Of a stretch of 64,000 nucleotides of DNA, positions 50,939 through 61,002 are shown one piece after another. The stretch lies in contig NZ_FQUP01000004.1 in NCBI RefSeq assembly GCF_900129325.1, forward strand, positions 186,001-250,000, in the 5' to 3' direction. The notes below the pieces were generated by a model that was not told the DNA's origin, made no database searches, and saw only the letters and a program-made list of their open reading frames with translations. How positions within the stretch are numbered: the first letter of the stretch is position 1; every line of letters starts with the position of its first letter. Origin of the DNA: Kaistia soli DSM 19436. Its GTDB lineage: Bacteria > Pseudomonadota > Alphaproteobacteria > Rhizobiales > Kaistiaceae. The translations under genes were made by a program, and so were the position numbers.

Positions 50939-52264
50939 ATGCGGAAAGCAGCTGTTCTGGCTGTCGGCGTCGCTGCAATCGTAGCCGCGGGTGCATTGGG
51001 GTTGGGCTACTGGCGCCAACAGCCGCCGTTCCTCTTCGGAACGGCACGGGCCGCATCCGCGACAGACGGCACGACCTCGCCGGCCACGGAGGCAAAGGGC
51101 GGCGCGCCCGCCGGCGGAAAGGGTGGCCGACATGGCGGCGGCGCCGTTTCTGTCACGGTAGCGACGGCAGTTGCAGGAGACCTTCCGGTCCGGCGCTCGA
51201 CGATCGGCTGGATCGCCTCGACTGCTTCGACAACCGTGACGACCCAGCAGCAGGGGATCGTAACCCGCTTGCTGGCGGCCAACGGCCAGGAGGTGAAGAC
51301 TGGCGACGTCTTGGCCGAGCTCGACGACCGCGCCGCGCAGGCGACGCTTGATCGCGACACGGCGGCGATGACGCGCGACGAGGCCTCCGTCACGTCGACG
51401 AAGGCCGATCTGACCCGGGCACAAGATCTCTTCGGGCGGAAATTCGACAGCCAGCAGCAGCTCGACCAGGCGACCGCCTCGGCCGCCAGTGCCCAGGCGG
51501 TTGTGACGCTGGACGCGGCCAATATCGCCGCCGACAAGGTCGTGCTCGACGAGATGCGGATCAAGGCGCCGCATGACGGCCGGCTCGGGGCCTTCGCGAT
51601 CACCGTTGGCAGCCTGATCCAGCCCGGCAACGCGATCGTCACACTGACCGATATTGACAACATCGAGGCGCTCTTCGCCGTCTCGGATGCCGATGTCGAT
51701 CTGTTGCGCCAGTCGCTGACAAAAGGCCCCGTATCCGTCCAGGTGTCGGCCGCCGATCCAGGCGCCGCGCCCTCCAACGGTACCGCTCAGGCGGCGAAGC
51801 CCGACGCAGTCGCGACGGCAGGAAATTCCGTTTCCGCCGGGCAGGTCGATTTCATTGACAGCACGATTGTTCAGGGCTCGGGCACCATGTCGGCCCGCGC
51901 CGCGGTCTCGAACAAGGATCGCGTGTTCTGGCCGGGTCAGGCAGTCAAGGTTGACATCGACCTTGGCACCAACAGAGGCATCGTCATCGTGCCGACGGTC
52001 GCGCTGCAACAAGGCCAGGGCGGCTCGAACGTCTTTGTCGTCAAGCCGGACAAGACCATCGATGTCCGGCCCGTCACGGTAGCTGGCATCGTCGGCGACA
52101 AGGCCGGCATAAGCGCGGGCCTCAGCGCTGGTGATCAGGTGGTCACTGAGGGCCAGCTTTCGCTGGCCGAGGGCATGACCGTCAATGTCCGCGACGGCAA
52201 GGCTGCCAAGCCCGGCGACCACGCGTCGAAGTCCAGGCCCACCGTCGTTGGAGACGCGTCGTGA
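50939..52264 (+). CDS. RND periplasmic adaptor (membrane-fusion protein), second system
   Basis: 441 residues. An N-terminal membrane anchor (AVLAVGVAAIVAAGALGLGY), no lipobox cysteine, then a Gly/Ala/His-rich linker. Lipoyl half QQQGIVTRLLAANGQEVKTG, an alpha hairpin (about 120-170) and the second half MRIKAPHDGRLGAFAITVGS place it in the MdtA-type family. An additional loop of about 45 residues (AADPGAAPSNGTAQAAKPDA onward) interrupts the beta-barrel. The RND gene overlaps its stop as GTGA. Confidence 0.9.
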   Translation: MRKAAVLAVGVAAIVAAGALGLGYWRQQPPFLFGTARAASATDGTTSPATEAKGGAPAGGKGGRHGGGAVSVTVATAVAGDLPVRRSTIGWIASTASTTVTTQQQGIVTRLLAANGQEVKTGDVLAELDDRAAQATLDRDTAAMTRDEASVTSTKADLTRAQDLFGRKFDSQQQLDQATASAASAQAVVTLDAANIAADKVVLDEMRIKAPHDGRLGAFAITVGSLIQPGNAIVTLTDIDNIEALFAVSDADVDLLRQSLTKGPVSVQVSAADPGAAPSNGTAQAAKPDAVATAGNSVSAGQVDFIDSTIVQGSGTMSARAAVSNKDRVFWPGQAVKVDIDLGTNRGIVIVPTVALQQGQGGSNVFVVKPDKTIDVRPVTVAGIVGDKAGISAGLSAGDQVVTEGQLSLAEGMTVNVRDGKAAKPGDHASKSRPTVVGDAS

Positions 52265-55200
52265 ACATCTCCGAATTCTGGATCCGCCGGCCGGTCGCCA
52301 CGACGCTCTTGTTTCTCGGCATCGCGATGGGCGGGGTGTTCGCCTATCAGCAGCTGCCGGTCGCGGCCCTGCCGGAGGTCAGCTTCCCGACGATCAGCGT
52401 CAGCGCGCAGTTGCCCGGCGCCTCGCCGCAAACCATGGCGACGGCGGTCGCGACGCCGCTGATCAAGCAGTTCGAGACCATCTCCGGCATCGATACGATC
52501 AGCGCCACGAGTTCGCTTGGCAGCTCGCAGATCGTGCTGCAATTCGCGCTCAGCCAGAACATCGACACGGCCGCAGGCGACGTTCAGGCTGCGATCGACC
52601 GCGCCCAGCGGCAGCTTCCCGCGAACATGCAGAACCCGCCGAGCTATCGGAAGGTCAACCCGGCCGATGCTCCGGTGCTGTTCCTGGCGGTCCAAAGTCC
52701 GACGCTGCCGATGTCGACGATCGATGACTTCGCCGAAAACGTTATCTCGCCAAGCCTCTCGACACTGCCGGGCGTCGCGCAGGTGAGCGTCTATGGCGGC
52801 CAGACCTATGCGGTGCGCGTCCAGGTCGATCCGAGCAAGCTGGCGACCCGCGGCATCGGGCTCGACCAGGTCTCGACGGCGCTCGCAGGGGCCAACGACC
52901 AGACCCCCGTCGGCACGTTGACCAACAAGAGCCAGGACCTCGTCATCGACGCACCGACGCAGATGACCAACGCCGATCAGTTCAAGCAACTGATCATTGC
53001 CAATCCGAATGGCAGCCCCGTCCGCCTGATGGATGTGGCCAACGTCGTCGACAGCGTCGAAAACACGGAGACGGCCGGCTGGTACGATGGATCCCGCTCC
53101 ATCGTTCTCGCGATCCAGCGCCAGCCGAGCGCCAACACGGTCGCAGTCGTCGATGCGGTCAATGCCGAATTGCCGAAGCTCGAAGCCTCGATGCCGGCCT
53201 CGATGACCGTTCACGTCATGAACGACCGCTCGACATCGATCCGCGCGGCGATCTCGGACGTGCAGATGACGCTCGGCATCACCATCCTGCTGGTGGTGCT
53301 GGTGATCTATCTGTTCCTCGGCAAGCTTTCGGCGACGATCATTCCGGCGCTCGCCGTGCCACTCTCGCTCGTCGCGGCTTTCGGCGGGATGTATTGGCTC
53401 GGCTTCAGCGTCGACAACATCTCCTTGCTCGGCCTGACGCTCGCGGTCGGCCTCGTCGTCGACGACGCGATCGTCATGCTCGAAAACATCATGCGCCATG
53501 TCGAGGAGGGCGAAAAACCCTTCGCGGCAGCCTTGAAAGGCAGTTCCGAGATCGGCGCGACGATCATCTCGATGACGCTTTCGCTCGTCGCCGTATTCCT
53601 GCCGATCCTGCTGATGGGCGGCGTCGTCGGCCGGCTCTTCAACGAGTTCGGCATCGTCGTGACATTGGCCATTGGCGCGTCGGCCGTCGTCTCGCTGACG
53701 CTGACGCCGATGCTGGCGGCCCGGTTACCCAAATCGGCCGCGGAACCCGGCCGCTGGGGACCCGCCGCCTGGTTCGAGAAGGCCTTTCTCTGGATCGAGC
53801 GGCGCTACGACCGGGGGGTCGGCTGGTGCCTCGCGCATCGCTTCATCATCATCGGCGTCTTCCTCGCGACCGTTGCGGCATCGGCCTGGCTCTTCATGAC
53901 GCTACCGAAGGGCTTCTTCCCGCAGGAAGACATCAGCCAACTTTCGGTCTCGACGCAGGCGCGTCAGGATATCTCCTTCGACGCCATGAGCGGGTTGCAG
54001 CGGCAGGTCGAGGACGTTCTCCGCGCCTCACCCTATGTCCAGCATGTGGCCTCCTTCGTCGGCGGCGGCCCGGGCTCCCAGACGATGAATGCGGGCTCGC
54101 TTTCGGTACAGTTGAAGCCGAAAGACGAACGCCCGCCGCTCGATGTGCTGACGGCCGATCTCCGCCAGCAGCTCGGCCGCATTGCCGGCATCCGCAGCTA
54201 TATCGTGCCTGTCCAGAATCTCCGCGTCGGCGGCATGAGCTCGCAGAGTCAGTACCAACTGGTCGTCCAATCGCTCGACCAGCCGACGCTCAACGACTGG
54301 ACGACCAGGCTGACCGACGCAATGCGCGCCGATCCGCACTTTGTCGACGTCGCCAACAACCTGCAAAACAACGCGCTCCAGGCTCGCCTGGTGATCGACC
54401 GCGACAAGGCGTCGTCGCTCGGCATCACCGCCGCAACCTTGCGGCAGACGCTGGAAGATGGCTTCGGCACGGAGACGGTCGCGACGATCCAGAGTACCGG
54501 CTCGAGCTATGACGTCATCCTCGAATATGACCCCGACCTGTCCTGGTCGGACGATCTGCTGTCGACGATCCGCATCCGCGCCTCATCCGGCACGCTCGTG
54601 CCGCTTTCAAGCATCGCGCGGATCGATCGCGTGTCTGGTCCGGTGACGGTCAATCAACTCGGGCAGCTCCCGGCTGCGACCATTTCGTTCAATCTGCCTG
54701 AGGGCGTCGCACTCGGCGAAGCGACAGACCAGGTGACGATCCTCAAGCAGGACATCGGTCTGCCGGCGAATGTCTACACGTCCTATGCCGGCACGGCGCA
54801 GGTGTTTCAGGATTCGCTGTCGACGCAGGGGATCCTGATCCTCGCGGCAATCCTGACGATCTATGTCGTGCTCGGCATGCTCTATGAAAGCTTCATCCAC
54901 CCACTTACCATCCTGTCCGGCCTGCCGGCGGCGGCGCTCGGCGCGCTGGTGGCGCTGAAATTCGCCGGGCTCGATCTGTCGGTCATCGCGCTGATCGGCA
55001 TCCTGATGCTGATCGGCATCGTGAAGAAGAACGCGATCATGATGGTCGACGTCGCGATTGCCGGCCAACGCGAGGAGAATCTCGCGCCAGCCCCGGCGAT
55101 CCATCGCGCCGCCGTCCGCCGCTTCCGCCCGATCATGATGACGACCTTCGCGGCGCTTCTCGGCGCATTGCCGATCGCGCTTGGCACGGGTGCCAGCGCC

Positions 55201-55407
55201 GAACTCCGCCAGCCGCTCGGCATCGCCGTCGTCGGCGGCCTGATCGTCTCGCAATTGCTGACGCTATTCATCACCCCGGTGATCTTCGTCGAGATGGAGC
55301 AATTCAGCCGCTTCCTCAGCCGCCTCGTCCACGGCCGGACGGCGACACCGCGCGCGGAACAGGCCGAACCCGTGGGCGACGCAGCGCTGCAGCCGGCAGG
55401 CGAATGA
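52261..55407 (+). CDS. RND multidrug efflux permease, HAE-1/MdtB type
   Basis: 1048 residues from GTG in a 4-base overlap with the adaptor. Begins MNISEFWIRRPVATTLLFLG, the MdtB/MdtC-like opening. The proton-relay pair is complete: VGLVVDDAIVMLENIMRH in TM4. LSVIALIGILMLIGIVKKNA is the TM10-TM11 region and the C-terminus ends with LFITPVIFVEMEQF. Its DD motif contrasts with the DN motif of the first pump in the window. No outer-membrane channel gene follows. Confidence 0.94.
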   Translation: MNISEFWIRRPVATTLLFLGIAMGGVFAYQQLPVAALPEVSFPTISVSAQLPGASPQTMATAVATPLIKQFETISGIDTISATSSLGSSQIVLQFALSQNIDTAAGDVQAAIDRAQRQLPANMQNPPSYRKVNPADAPVLFLAVQSPTLPMSTIDDFAENVISPSLSTLPGVAQVSVYGGQTYAVRVQVDPSKLATRGIGLDQVSTALAGANDQTPVGTLTNKSQDLVIDAPTQMTNADQFKQLIIANPNGSPVRLMDVANVVDSVENTETAGWYDGSRSIVLAIQRQPSANTVAVVDAVNAELPKLEASMPASMTVHVMNDRSTSIRAAISDVQMTLGITILLVVLVIYLFLGKLSATIIPALAVPLSLVAAFGGMYWLGFSVDNISLLGLTLAVGLVVDDAIVMLENIMRHVEEGEKPFAAALKGSSEIGATIISMTLSLVAVFLPILLMGGVVGRLFNEFGIVVTLAIGASAVVSLTLTPMLAARLPKSAAEPGRWGPAAWFEKAFLWIERRYDRGVGWCLAHRFIIIGVFLATVAASAWLFMTLPKGFFPQEDISQLSVSTQARQDISFDAMSGLQRQVEDVLRASPYVQHVASFVGGGPGSQTMNAGSLSVQLKPKDERPPLDVLTADLRQQLGRIAGIRSYIVPVQNLRVGGMSSQSQYQLVVQSLDQPTLNDWTTRLTDAMRADPHFVDVANNLQNNALQARLVIDRDKASSLGITAATLRQTLEDGFGTETVATIQSTGSSYDVILEYDPDLSWSDDLLSTIRIRASSGTLVPLSSIARIDRVSGPVTVNQLGQLPAATISFNLPEGVALGEATDQVTILKQDIGLPANVYTSYAGTAQVFQDSLSTQGILILAAILTIYVVLGMLYESFIHPLTILSGLPAAALGALVALKFAGLDLSVIALIGILMLIGIVKKNAIMMVDVAIAGQREENLAPAPAIHRAAVRRFRPIMMTTFAALLGALPIALGTGASAELRQPLGIAVVGGLIVSQLLTLFITPVIFVEMEQFSRFLSRLVHGRTATPRAEQAEPVGDAALQPAGE

Positions 55408-55588
55408 GCAGGCGCGGACGGGGGAGGTCGGCCGCCGCGGCGCCAAGGACCGCCTCCGTTCAAGAAATTTCCCCTTCTTGCCGATAAGGCCGGCAGAACC
55501 GCTTGTGCTGTCTCGCAGACTTTGTCAGTCATATGTCATTGGGCCACCGGACGGGGAAACGCCGGTGCCCATCAACAAGGAGGACTGG

Positions 55589-57199
55589 ATGAACGCGCTG
55601 CATAGATTGCTCGGTGCGGTTCTCGTGGCTTCGAGCCTGTCGCTGCCGGCGGTCGCCCATGCCGACAGCACGGTGACGGGGCCCGGCGGCACCACCAGCG
55701 GCACCTACATGGACTACATGAAGACCGTGTATGACCGCGCCGGTGCACCCGAGATCACGTCGCTGCCGCTGACCGAATTCGACAGCGAATACAAGCTCAA
55801 CCCGATGGGTGCGAAGAGCTGGTCGCAGTCGGCCGATGGCCTGACCTGGACCTTCAAGCTTCAGGATGGGCTGGTCTGGAGCGACGGCGAGCCCCTGACC
55901 GCCGAAGACTATGTCTTCGCGCTGCAGCGCGCCGCCAAGGAAGGCTACGACTTCAACTGGTACTGGTCGTTCGCCGGCGGCATCAAGGGCTGGTCCGACG
56001 TGACCGACAAGCATGCGGACCCGTCGACGCTCGGCATCAAGGCCGTGGACGCGACCACCATCGAGGTCACGACCGATGCGCCGAAATCCTACTTCCCGGG
56101 TGTCGCCAGCCTCTGGTACCCGGTTCCCAAGCACGTCGTGGACAAGATCGGCGACGACTACGCCCTGAGTGTCGACACGCTGGTCGCCTCCGGCCCCTTC
56201 ATGGTGAAGAGCTGGGAGAAGTCCAACAACACGATGACGCTCGTCAAGAACCCGAAATATAACGGACCCTGGCCGGCGCAGATCGAAACGCTGGTCCTCG
56301 ACACCCAGATCGGACCGCCTGAAGTCGGCTTCCCCGCCTTCATGGCCGGCGAGGCGGATTGGACCACGCTGAACGCAGGCCAGGTTCCGGTCGTCCAGCA
56401 GCAGTTCCCGGACGGCATCCGAAAGAACGCGGTGTTCGCGCTTTACTACCTAGCCTTCGATCCCGAAAAGGCGCCCTTCGACAACATCCATGTCCGCAAG
56501 GCCTTCCAGGCAGCCATCAATCGCGATGAACTGACCTCGACGGTGCTGAAGGATACGGCCGTTCCGGCGAAGTCGATCCTCGCGCCGAGCTATCCGGGCT
56601 ACCAGCAGTCGATCGCCGACAAGACGGTGTTCGATGCGAAGCTCGCCAAGGAAGAATTGGCCAAGGCCGGCTATCCAGACGGCAAGGGCTTCCCGCCGAT
56701 CGAGATTTGGTATCGCGAACAGGGCGGCTACAACGCGGCCATCGCCGCGCCGATGCTCCAGTACCTGCAGGCGCAGTTCAAGGACATCCTTGGCGTCGAC
56801 ATGGGCATCAAGTCGATGCCGACCAAGGATTGGACGGCGGCGCTCAAGGCGCGTTCGAACGGCTTGTTCCTTGCGCCCTATGAATATGACTATCTCGACC
56901 CGTCAAATTTCTACGATCTGTTCAAGTCGGGCGGACGCCATCACTACGCGTTCCCCGAATATGACAAGCTCGTCGATGCGGGCGATGCTGGCGCGGATTG
57001 GGACAAGCGCCTCGCCGACTATGCCAAGGCCGAGCAGGTCCTGACGGACAACGCCGCTCTGGTACCGCTGGTCCACCCTGTGACCATCGCCGCCGTCAGC
57101 GACAAGCTGAAGGGCGAAGGCGTGACGCCGAACTCGAAGGGCTTCACCCCGCTCGATCGCCTCTCCGGCTATCTCTACACGCACGTCACCAAAGAGTGA
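55589..57199 (+). CDS. Family-5 solute-binding protein (oligopeptide type), second system
   Basis: 536 residues; AAGGAGG precedes ATG 55589. Signal peptide ends near AVAHAD (about residue 25). The SBP_bac_5 core is recognisable: FKLQDGLVWSDGEPLTAEDY then the aromatic NWYWSF, WYPVPKHVVDKIGDDYAL, and the hinge VRKAFQAAINRDEL. It is of the OppA rather than DppA kind. A strong terminator-like hairpin follows, so the receptor message is probably more abundant than that for the membrane parts. Confidence 0.92.
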   Translation: MNALHRLLGAVLVASSLSLPAVAHADSTVTGPGGTTSGTYMDYMKTVYDRAGAPEITSLPLTEFDSEYKLNPMGAKSWSQSADGLTWTFKLQDGLVWSDGEPLTAEDYVFALQRAAKEGYDFNWYWSFAGGIKGWSDVTDKHADPSTLGIKAVDATTIEVTTDAPKSYFPGVASLWYPVPKHVVDKIGDDYALSVDTLVASGPFMVKSWEKSNNTMTLVKNPKYNGPWPAQIETLVLDTQIGPPEVGFPAFMAGEADWTTLNAGQVPVVQQQFPDGIRKNAVFALYYLAFDPEKAPFDNIHVRKAFQAAINRDELTSTVLKDTAVPAKSILAPSYPGYQQSIADKTVFDAKLAKEELAKAGYPDGKGFPPIEIWYREQGGYNAAIAAPMLQYLQAQFKDILGVDMGIKSMPTKDWTAALKARSNGLFLAPYEYDYLDPSNFYDLFKSGGRHHYAFPEYDKLVDAGDAGADWDKRLADYAKAEQVLTDNAALVPLVHPVTIAAVSDKLKGEGVTPNSKGFTPLDRLSGYLYTHVTKE

Positions 57200-57206
57200 G
57201 GTCAAG

Positions 57207-57240
57207 GGCGGGCGCTTCCGGGCGCCCGCCTTCCTTTTCC
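57207..57240 (+). terminator. Rho-independent terminator/attenuator after the OppA-type gene
   Basis: GGCGGGCGC (57207-57215) and GCGCCCGCC (57222-57230) form a perfect 9-base stem with a TTCCGG loop, followed by TTCCTTTTCC. It is the most convincing intrinsic terminator in the window. Since the next four genes complete the transporter, it is likely partial. Confidence 0.7.
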
Positions 57241-57260
57241 GTTAATGGAGACGCGTGCAG

Positions 57261-58241
57261 ATGCGGCTGGTCGAAATCGACGATCTCACGGTGAGCTTTC
57301 GCCAGTACGAGGGCGTCGTACAGGCGGTTCGCGGTGTCAGCTTCGATCTCGAAAGCGGCGAAAGCCTTGGCATCGTCGGCGAATCCGGCTCTGGCAAATC
57401 CGTCACCTGCTCGGCACTGCTGCGCCTCTTGCGTGAGCCGCCGGCGACTATTGCCGCCAAAAGGCTTTCGCTCGGCGGGCAGGATATGCTCCGCGCCGAC
57501 AAGAAGGCCCTCGCTTCGATCCGTGGCCGCGTCGCCGCCATGGTTTTCCAGGATCCGATGACGTCGCTGGACCCGGTCTTCACCATCGGTCACCAGATCG
57601 TCGAGACGATTACGGCGCATCGCGATGTCTCGAAAAAGGACGCGATGCAGCGGGCGATCGCGCTTTTGAAGCGCGTCGAGATCAAGAACGCTGAGGCAGT
57701 GGTTCGCTTCTATCCGCACCAGCTCTCCGGCGGCATGCTGCAACGCGTGATGATCGCGATGGCGCTCTCCTGCGAGCCGGCCGTCCTCATCGCCGACGAG
57801 CCGACCACGGCGCTCGACGTTACCATTCAGGCGCAGATCCTGCAGCTGATCAAGGACATCCAGGCCGAGACCGGCATGGGCCTCGTGATGATAACCCATG
57901 ATCTCGGCGTCATCGCCGAAACGGTCGACCGCGTCGTGGTCATGTATGGCGGTCGCGTGATGGAGACGGGGCCGGTCGAGGCCATCTTCGAGGCGCCGCT
58001 GCATCCCTATACGCGCGCGCTGCTCGCCAGCATCCCGGGTCAGAAGCCGGGCAAGCAGCGGCTCACCGAAATCCCGGGCGCCTCGCCCAATCCGGCCGAT
58101 CCACCGCCCGGCTGCCCCTTCCATCCGCGCTGCCCCATGGCCATCACCGCCTGCAGCACGACGACGCCGGAGCTCGAGACCAAGGCGCCCGGCCGTACGG
58201 CTGCCTGCATTCGCGTCGCCGCAGAACTGGCCGCTGCATGA
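57261..58241 (+). CDS. Family-5 ABC transporter ATP-binding protein, OppD type
   Basis: 326 residues from ATG 57261 (an in-frame GTG is at 57255; GGAG lies at 57247-57250). Walker [11 protein letters not shown]-loop [13 protein letters not shown], signature LSGGMLQR, Walker [13 protein letters not shown], switch His in MITHDLGVI. The C-terminus has the Cys-rich [15 protein letters not shown] iron-sulfur region. The OppF-type gene overlaps its stop. Confidence 0.92.
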   Translation: MRLVEIDDLTVSFRQYEGVVQAVRGVSFDLESGESLGIVGESGSGKSVTCSALLRLLREPPATIAAKRLSLGGQDMLRADKKALASIRGRVAAMVFQDPMTSLDPVFTIGHQIVETITAHRDVSKKDAMQRAIALLKRVEIKNAEAVVRFYPHQLSGGMLQRVMIAMALSCEPAVLIADEPTTALDVTIQAQILQLIKDIQAETGMGLVMITHDLGVIAETVDRVVVMYGGRVMETGPVEAIFEAPLHPYTRALLASIPGQKPGKQRLTEIPGASPNPADPPPGCPFHPRCPMAITACSTTTPELETKAPGRTAACIRVAAELAAA

Positions 58242-59167
58242 CCGCTCCCGCTCTCGAACTTCGCCAGATCACCAAACGCTTCGACGCGCAGACGGTCGTC
58301 GACCGCGTCGATCTCATTGTGCCCCGCAACGAGGTCGTTGCTCTCGTGGGAGAATCCGGCTCGGGCAAGACCACAACCGGGCTGATGGCGCTACGTCTCG
58401 TCGAGCCAACGGCCGGACGGATCCTGCTTGGCGGCCAGGACATCACCGACCTGAGCCAGAAGGCGATGAAGCCCTTTCGCCGACAGACGCAGGTGGTGTT
58501 CCAGGACAGCTATTCATCCCTCGATCCAATGATGACGCTGGGCGAAATCATCGCCGAGCCGCTCGCGATCCATGCGATCGGCACACCGTCAGAGCGGCGC
58601 GACCAGGCGCGGCACTGGCTTGAGCGTGTCGGCCTTGATGGCAGCTATGCGACGCGCTATCCGCACGAGCTCTCCGGCGGCCAGCGCCAGCGCATATCGG
58701 TGGCGCGGGCGCTGATCCTCGGTGCGTCGGTGCTTGTCGCCGACGAGCCGACGTCAGCGCTCGACGTGTCGGTCAAGGCGCAGATCGTCAACCTGCTGCA
58801 GGACCTGCAAGGCGAAATGGGACTGTCGATGCTGTTCATCAGCCACGATCTTTCCGTCGTGCGCTCGCTCGCCGATCAGGTCGTCGTCATGCTGCGCGGA
58901 CGCGTCGTCGAGCGCGGGCCGACCGACCGGATCTTCGCGGCCGCCCATCATCCCTATACGCGCGCGCTGCTCGATGCCGTACCGGTCATCGATCCGAAGA
59001 CCCGCCGACGCCGGACATTTCTCAGCGCCGAGGAGCTGGCCGCGGGAACGCCGCGCTTCCGGCCGCATGAGATCGAGCCGCAGCCGCTGGTCGACACCGC
59101 CGACCCCCAGCTTGTCGCGCTGGTCGGCAGTCATTTTGTCGAAGCGATCGTGACGGAGGGGCGCTGA
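58238..59167 (+). CDS. Family-5 ABC transporter ATP-binding protein, OppF type
   Basis: 309 residues starting in an ATGA overlap. Walker A GESGSGKTT, Q-loop VVFQDSYSSLDPM, signature LSGGQRQR, Walker [13 protein letters not shown], switch His in FISHDLSVV. The C-terminal cysteine cluster found in its OppD-type partner is missing; instead the tail reads FLSAEELAAGTPRFRPHEIE. The permeases follow 2 bases after its stop. Confidence 0.92.
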   Translation: MTAPALELRQITKRFDAQTVVDRVDLIVPRNEVVALVGESGSGKTTTGLMALRLVEPTAGRILLGGQDITDLSQKAMKPFRRQTQVVFQDSYSSLDPMMTLGEIIAEPLAIHAIGTPSERRDQARHWLERVGLDGSYATRYPHELSGGQRQRISVARALILGASVLVADEPTSALDVSVKAQIVNLLQDLQGEMGLSMLFISHDLSVVRSLADQVVVMLRGRVVERGPTDRIFAAAHHPYTRALLDAVPVIDPKTRRRRTFLSAEELAAGTPRFRPHEIEPQPLVDTADPQLVALVGSHFVEAIVTEGR

Positions 59168-59169
59168 CC

Positions 59170-60102
59170 ATGCTGCAGTTCATCATCCGCCGCACGCTCT
59201 CGATGCTGGCCACCTTCTTCGTGGTGTCGGTCATCATCTTCCTGATGATGCACGCCATTCCTGGCGGTCCGTTCGACGGCTACGAGATGCCGCTGCCGGA
59301 CAATATCAAGGCCAAGCTGATGGCCCAGCTCGGCCTCGACAAGCCGCTGTGGGAACAATATGTCCGCTACATGTGGGGCGTCTTCCATCTCGATTTCGGG
59401 GTGCCCTACCAGAGCCCGGGCGAAACGGTGATGGGCCTGATCGCCCATGCCTGGGTGCCGAGCCTCGTGCTTGGCGGGCTCGGCGTTCTGATTGGCGCGC
59501 CGATCGGCATCCTGCTCGGCATGGCTGCCGCCCTCAATCGCAACAGCTGGATCGACTATCTCGCCTCGGGCATCGCGACGCTCGGTCTGACGATCCCGGT
59601 CTTCGTGATCTCGACACTGCTGATCCTCGTCTTCGCTGTCTGGCTGCATTGGACGCCGGCGAGCGGCTGGGGCGAGCCGCGGCGCTGGATCCTGCCGATC
59701 ATGGCCTATGCGGCGGTGCCGCTGGCGACCTATGCCCGCTATGCCCGCTCGGCGATGCTCGACACGCTGAACAAGCCCTTCGTGACTGTCCTCCGTGCCA
59801 AGGGCCTCAGCGAAAGGCGCATCATCTTCCAGCATGTGCTGCGCAATTCGGCGATTCCGATGATCACCATCTTCCTGCCGATGTTCGTCGGCATTGCCAC
59901 CGGTTCAATCTTCGTCGAGGCGATCTTCCGTGTGCCGGGTCTCGGCGCCTATTTCGTCTCGTCGATCCAGAAGCGCGACTATCCGCTGGAAATGGCCCTG
60001 ATGCTGATGATCAGCGCGCTCTTCTGCATCTCCTACCTGATCTCCGACATCCTCTACGCGCTGCTTAATCCGCGCATCCGCCTCGGAGGGAAGGCCCGAT
60101 GA
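59170..60102 (+). CDS. Family-5 ABC transporter permease, OppB type
   Basis: 310 residues, six helices. N-terminal IIRRTLSMLATFFVVSVIIF and MHAIPGGPFD are standard OppB features; EAA loop VTVLRAKGLSERRIIFQHVL followed by RNSAIP; then GSIFVEAIFRVPGLG. The OppC-type gene overlaps it by ATGA. Gene order binding protein-D-F-B-C differs from the first family-5 system (binding protein-B-C-D-F), so the two are not recent duplicates. Confidence 0.92.
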   Translation: MLQFIIRRTLSMLATFFVVSVIIFLMMHAIPGGPFDGYEMPLPDNIKAKLMAQLGLDKPLWEQYVRYMWGVFHLDFGVPYQSPGETVMGLIAHAWVPSLVLGGLGVLIGAPIGILLGMAAALNRNSWIDYLASGIATLGLTIPVFVISTLLILVFAVWLHWTPASGWGEPRRWILPIMAYAAVPLATYARYARSAMLDTLNKPFVTVLRAKGLSERRIIFQHVLRNSAIPMITIFLPMFVGIATGSIFVEAIFRVPGLGAYFVSSIQKRDYPLEMALMLMISALFCISYLISDILYALLNPRIRLGGKAR

Positions 60103-61001
60103 CCGATCTCAGCGCAGCCGGCCCCGCTCTTCCGCGTCCGGGAAGCGCCAAACGACGCAGCCCGCTCTATCTCGCCTGGCGCCGCTTCGCGGCCAACAAG
60201 GCAGCGCTTGGCGCTGGCATCATCCTCCTCGTCATCATTCTGATGGCAATCTTCGCCCCGCTGGTCTCCAAGACCGGGCCGAACGAACAGGCTTTCCTGA
60301 CCAAGGCGCTGGCGTTTCCGTCATCCGAACACTGGTTCGGCATCGACGATCTCGGCCGCGACTTCTTCACGCGCATCGTCTATGGCGCCCGCGTCTCGCT
60401 CGGCATCGGCTTGTCGGCGGCAGTGTTCAGCCTGCTGCTCGGCCTGCCGCTGGGGGCGCTCGCCGGTTATCTCGGCGGGCGGTTCGACTGGGTGATCATG
60501 CGCATCATCGAGCTGTTCTCCGTGGTGCCGCCGCTGCTCGCCGCTCTGCTGCTCGCGACGCTGACGCGAGGCGGCGTCTGGGCGATCGTGCTGATTGCCG
60601 GCCTGTTCGGCTGGGTCAATGTCTGCCTGCTGGTCCGCGCCCAGGTGAAATCCTTCCGCGAGAAGGAATTCATCATGGCGGCCCAGGCGCTTGGCGCGTC
60701 ACCCTGGCACATCGTCTGGCGCCATCTGATCCCGAATTCCGTATCGCCCGTCATTGTCGGCTTCGTGCTCGCCATCCCGCTCGCCATGATGCTGGAGGCC
60801 TCGCTGAGCTTCCTCGGCATCGGCGTTCAGCCGCCAACGCCGAGCTGGGGCCAGATGATCAATGTCGGCATGAACTTCATGTATTTTTACTGGCACATGG
60901 CCGTCTTCCCGGTGCTGGCCCTCGCCGTCACCATCCTCGCGGCGTCGCTGCTCGGCGACGGCCTGCGCGATGCTCTCGATCCGACCCTGAAAGGGCGCTG
61001 A
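60099..61001 (+). CDS. Family-5 ABC transporter permease, OppC type
   Basis: 300 residues. Leader RRFAANKAALGAGIILLVII, then SEHWFGIDDLGRDFFTRIVY, the OppC signature, and EAA loop FIMAAQALGASPWHIVWRHL followed by IPNSVSP. The EASLSFLGIGVQPPTPSWG stretch near the C-terminus is highly typical. One base separates its stop from the GTG of the aminotransferase gene. Confidence 0.93.
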   Translation: MTDLSAAGPALPRPGSAKRRSPLYLAWRRFAANKAALGAGIILLVIILMAIFAPLVSKTGPNEQAFLTKALAFPSSEHWFGIDDLGRDFFTRIVYGARVSLGIGLSAAVFSLLLGLPLGALAGYLGGRFDWVIMRIIELFSVVPPLLAALLLATLTRGGVWAIVLIAGLFGWVNVCLLVRAQVKSFREKEFIMAAQALGASPWHIVWRHLIPNSVSPVIVGFVLAIPLAMMLEASLSFLGIGVQPPTPSWGQMINVGMNFMYFYWHMAVFPVLALAVTILAASLLGDGLRDALDPTLKGR

Positions 61002-61002
61002 C

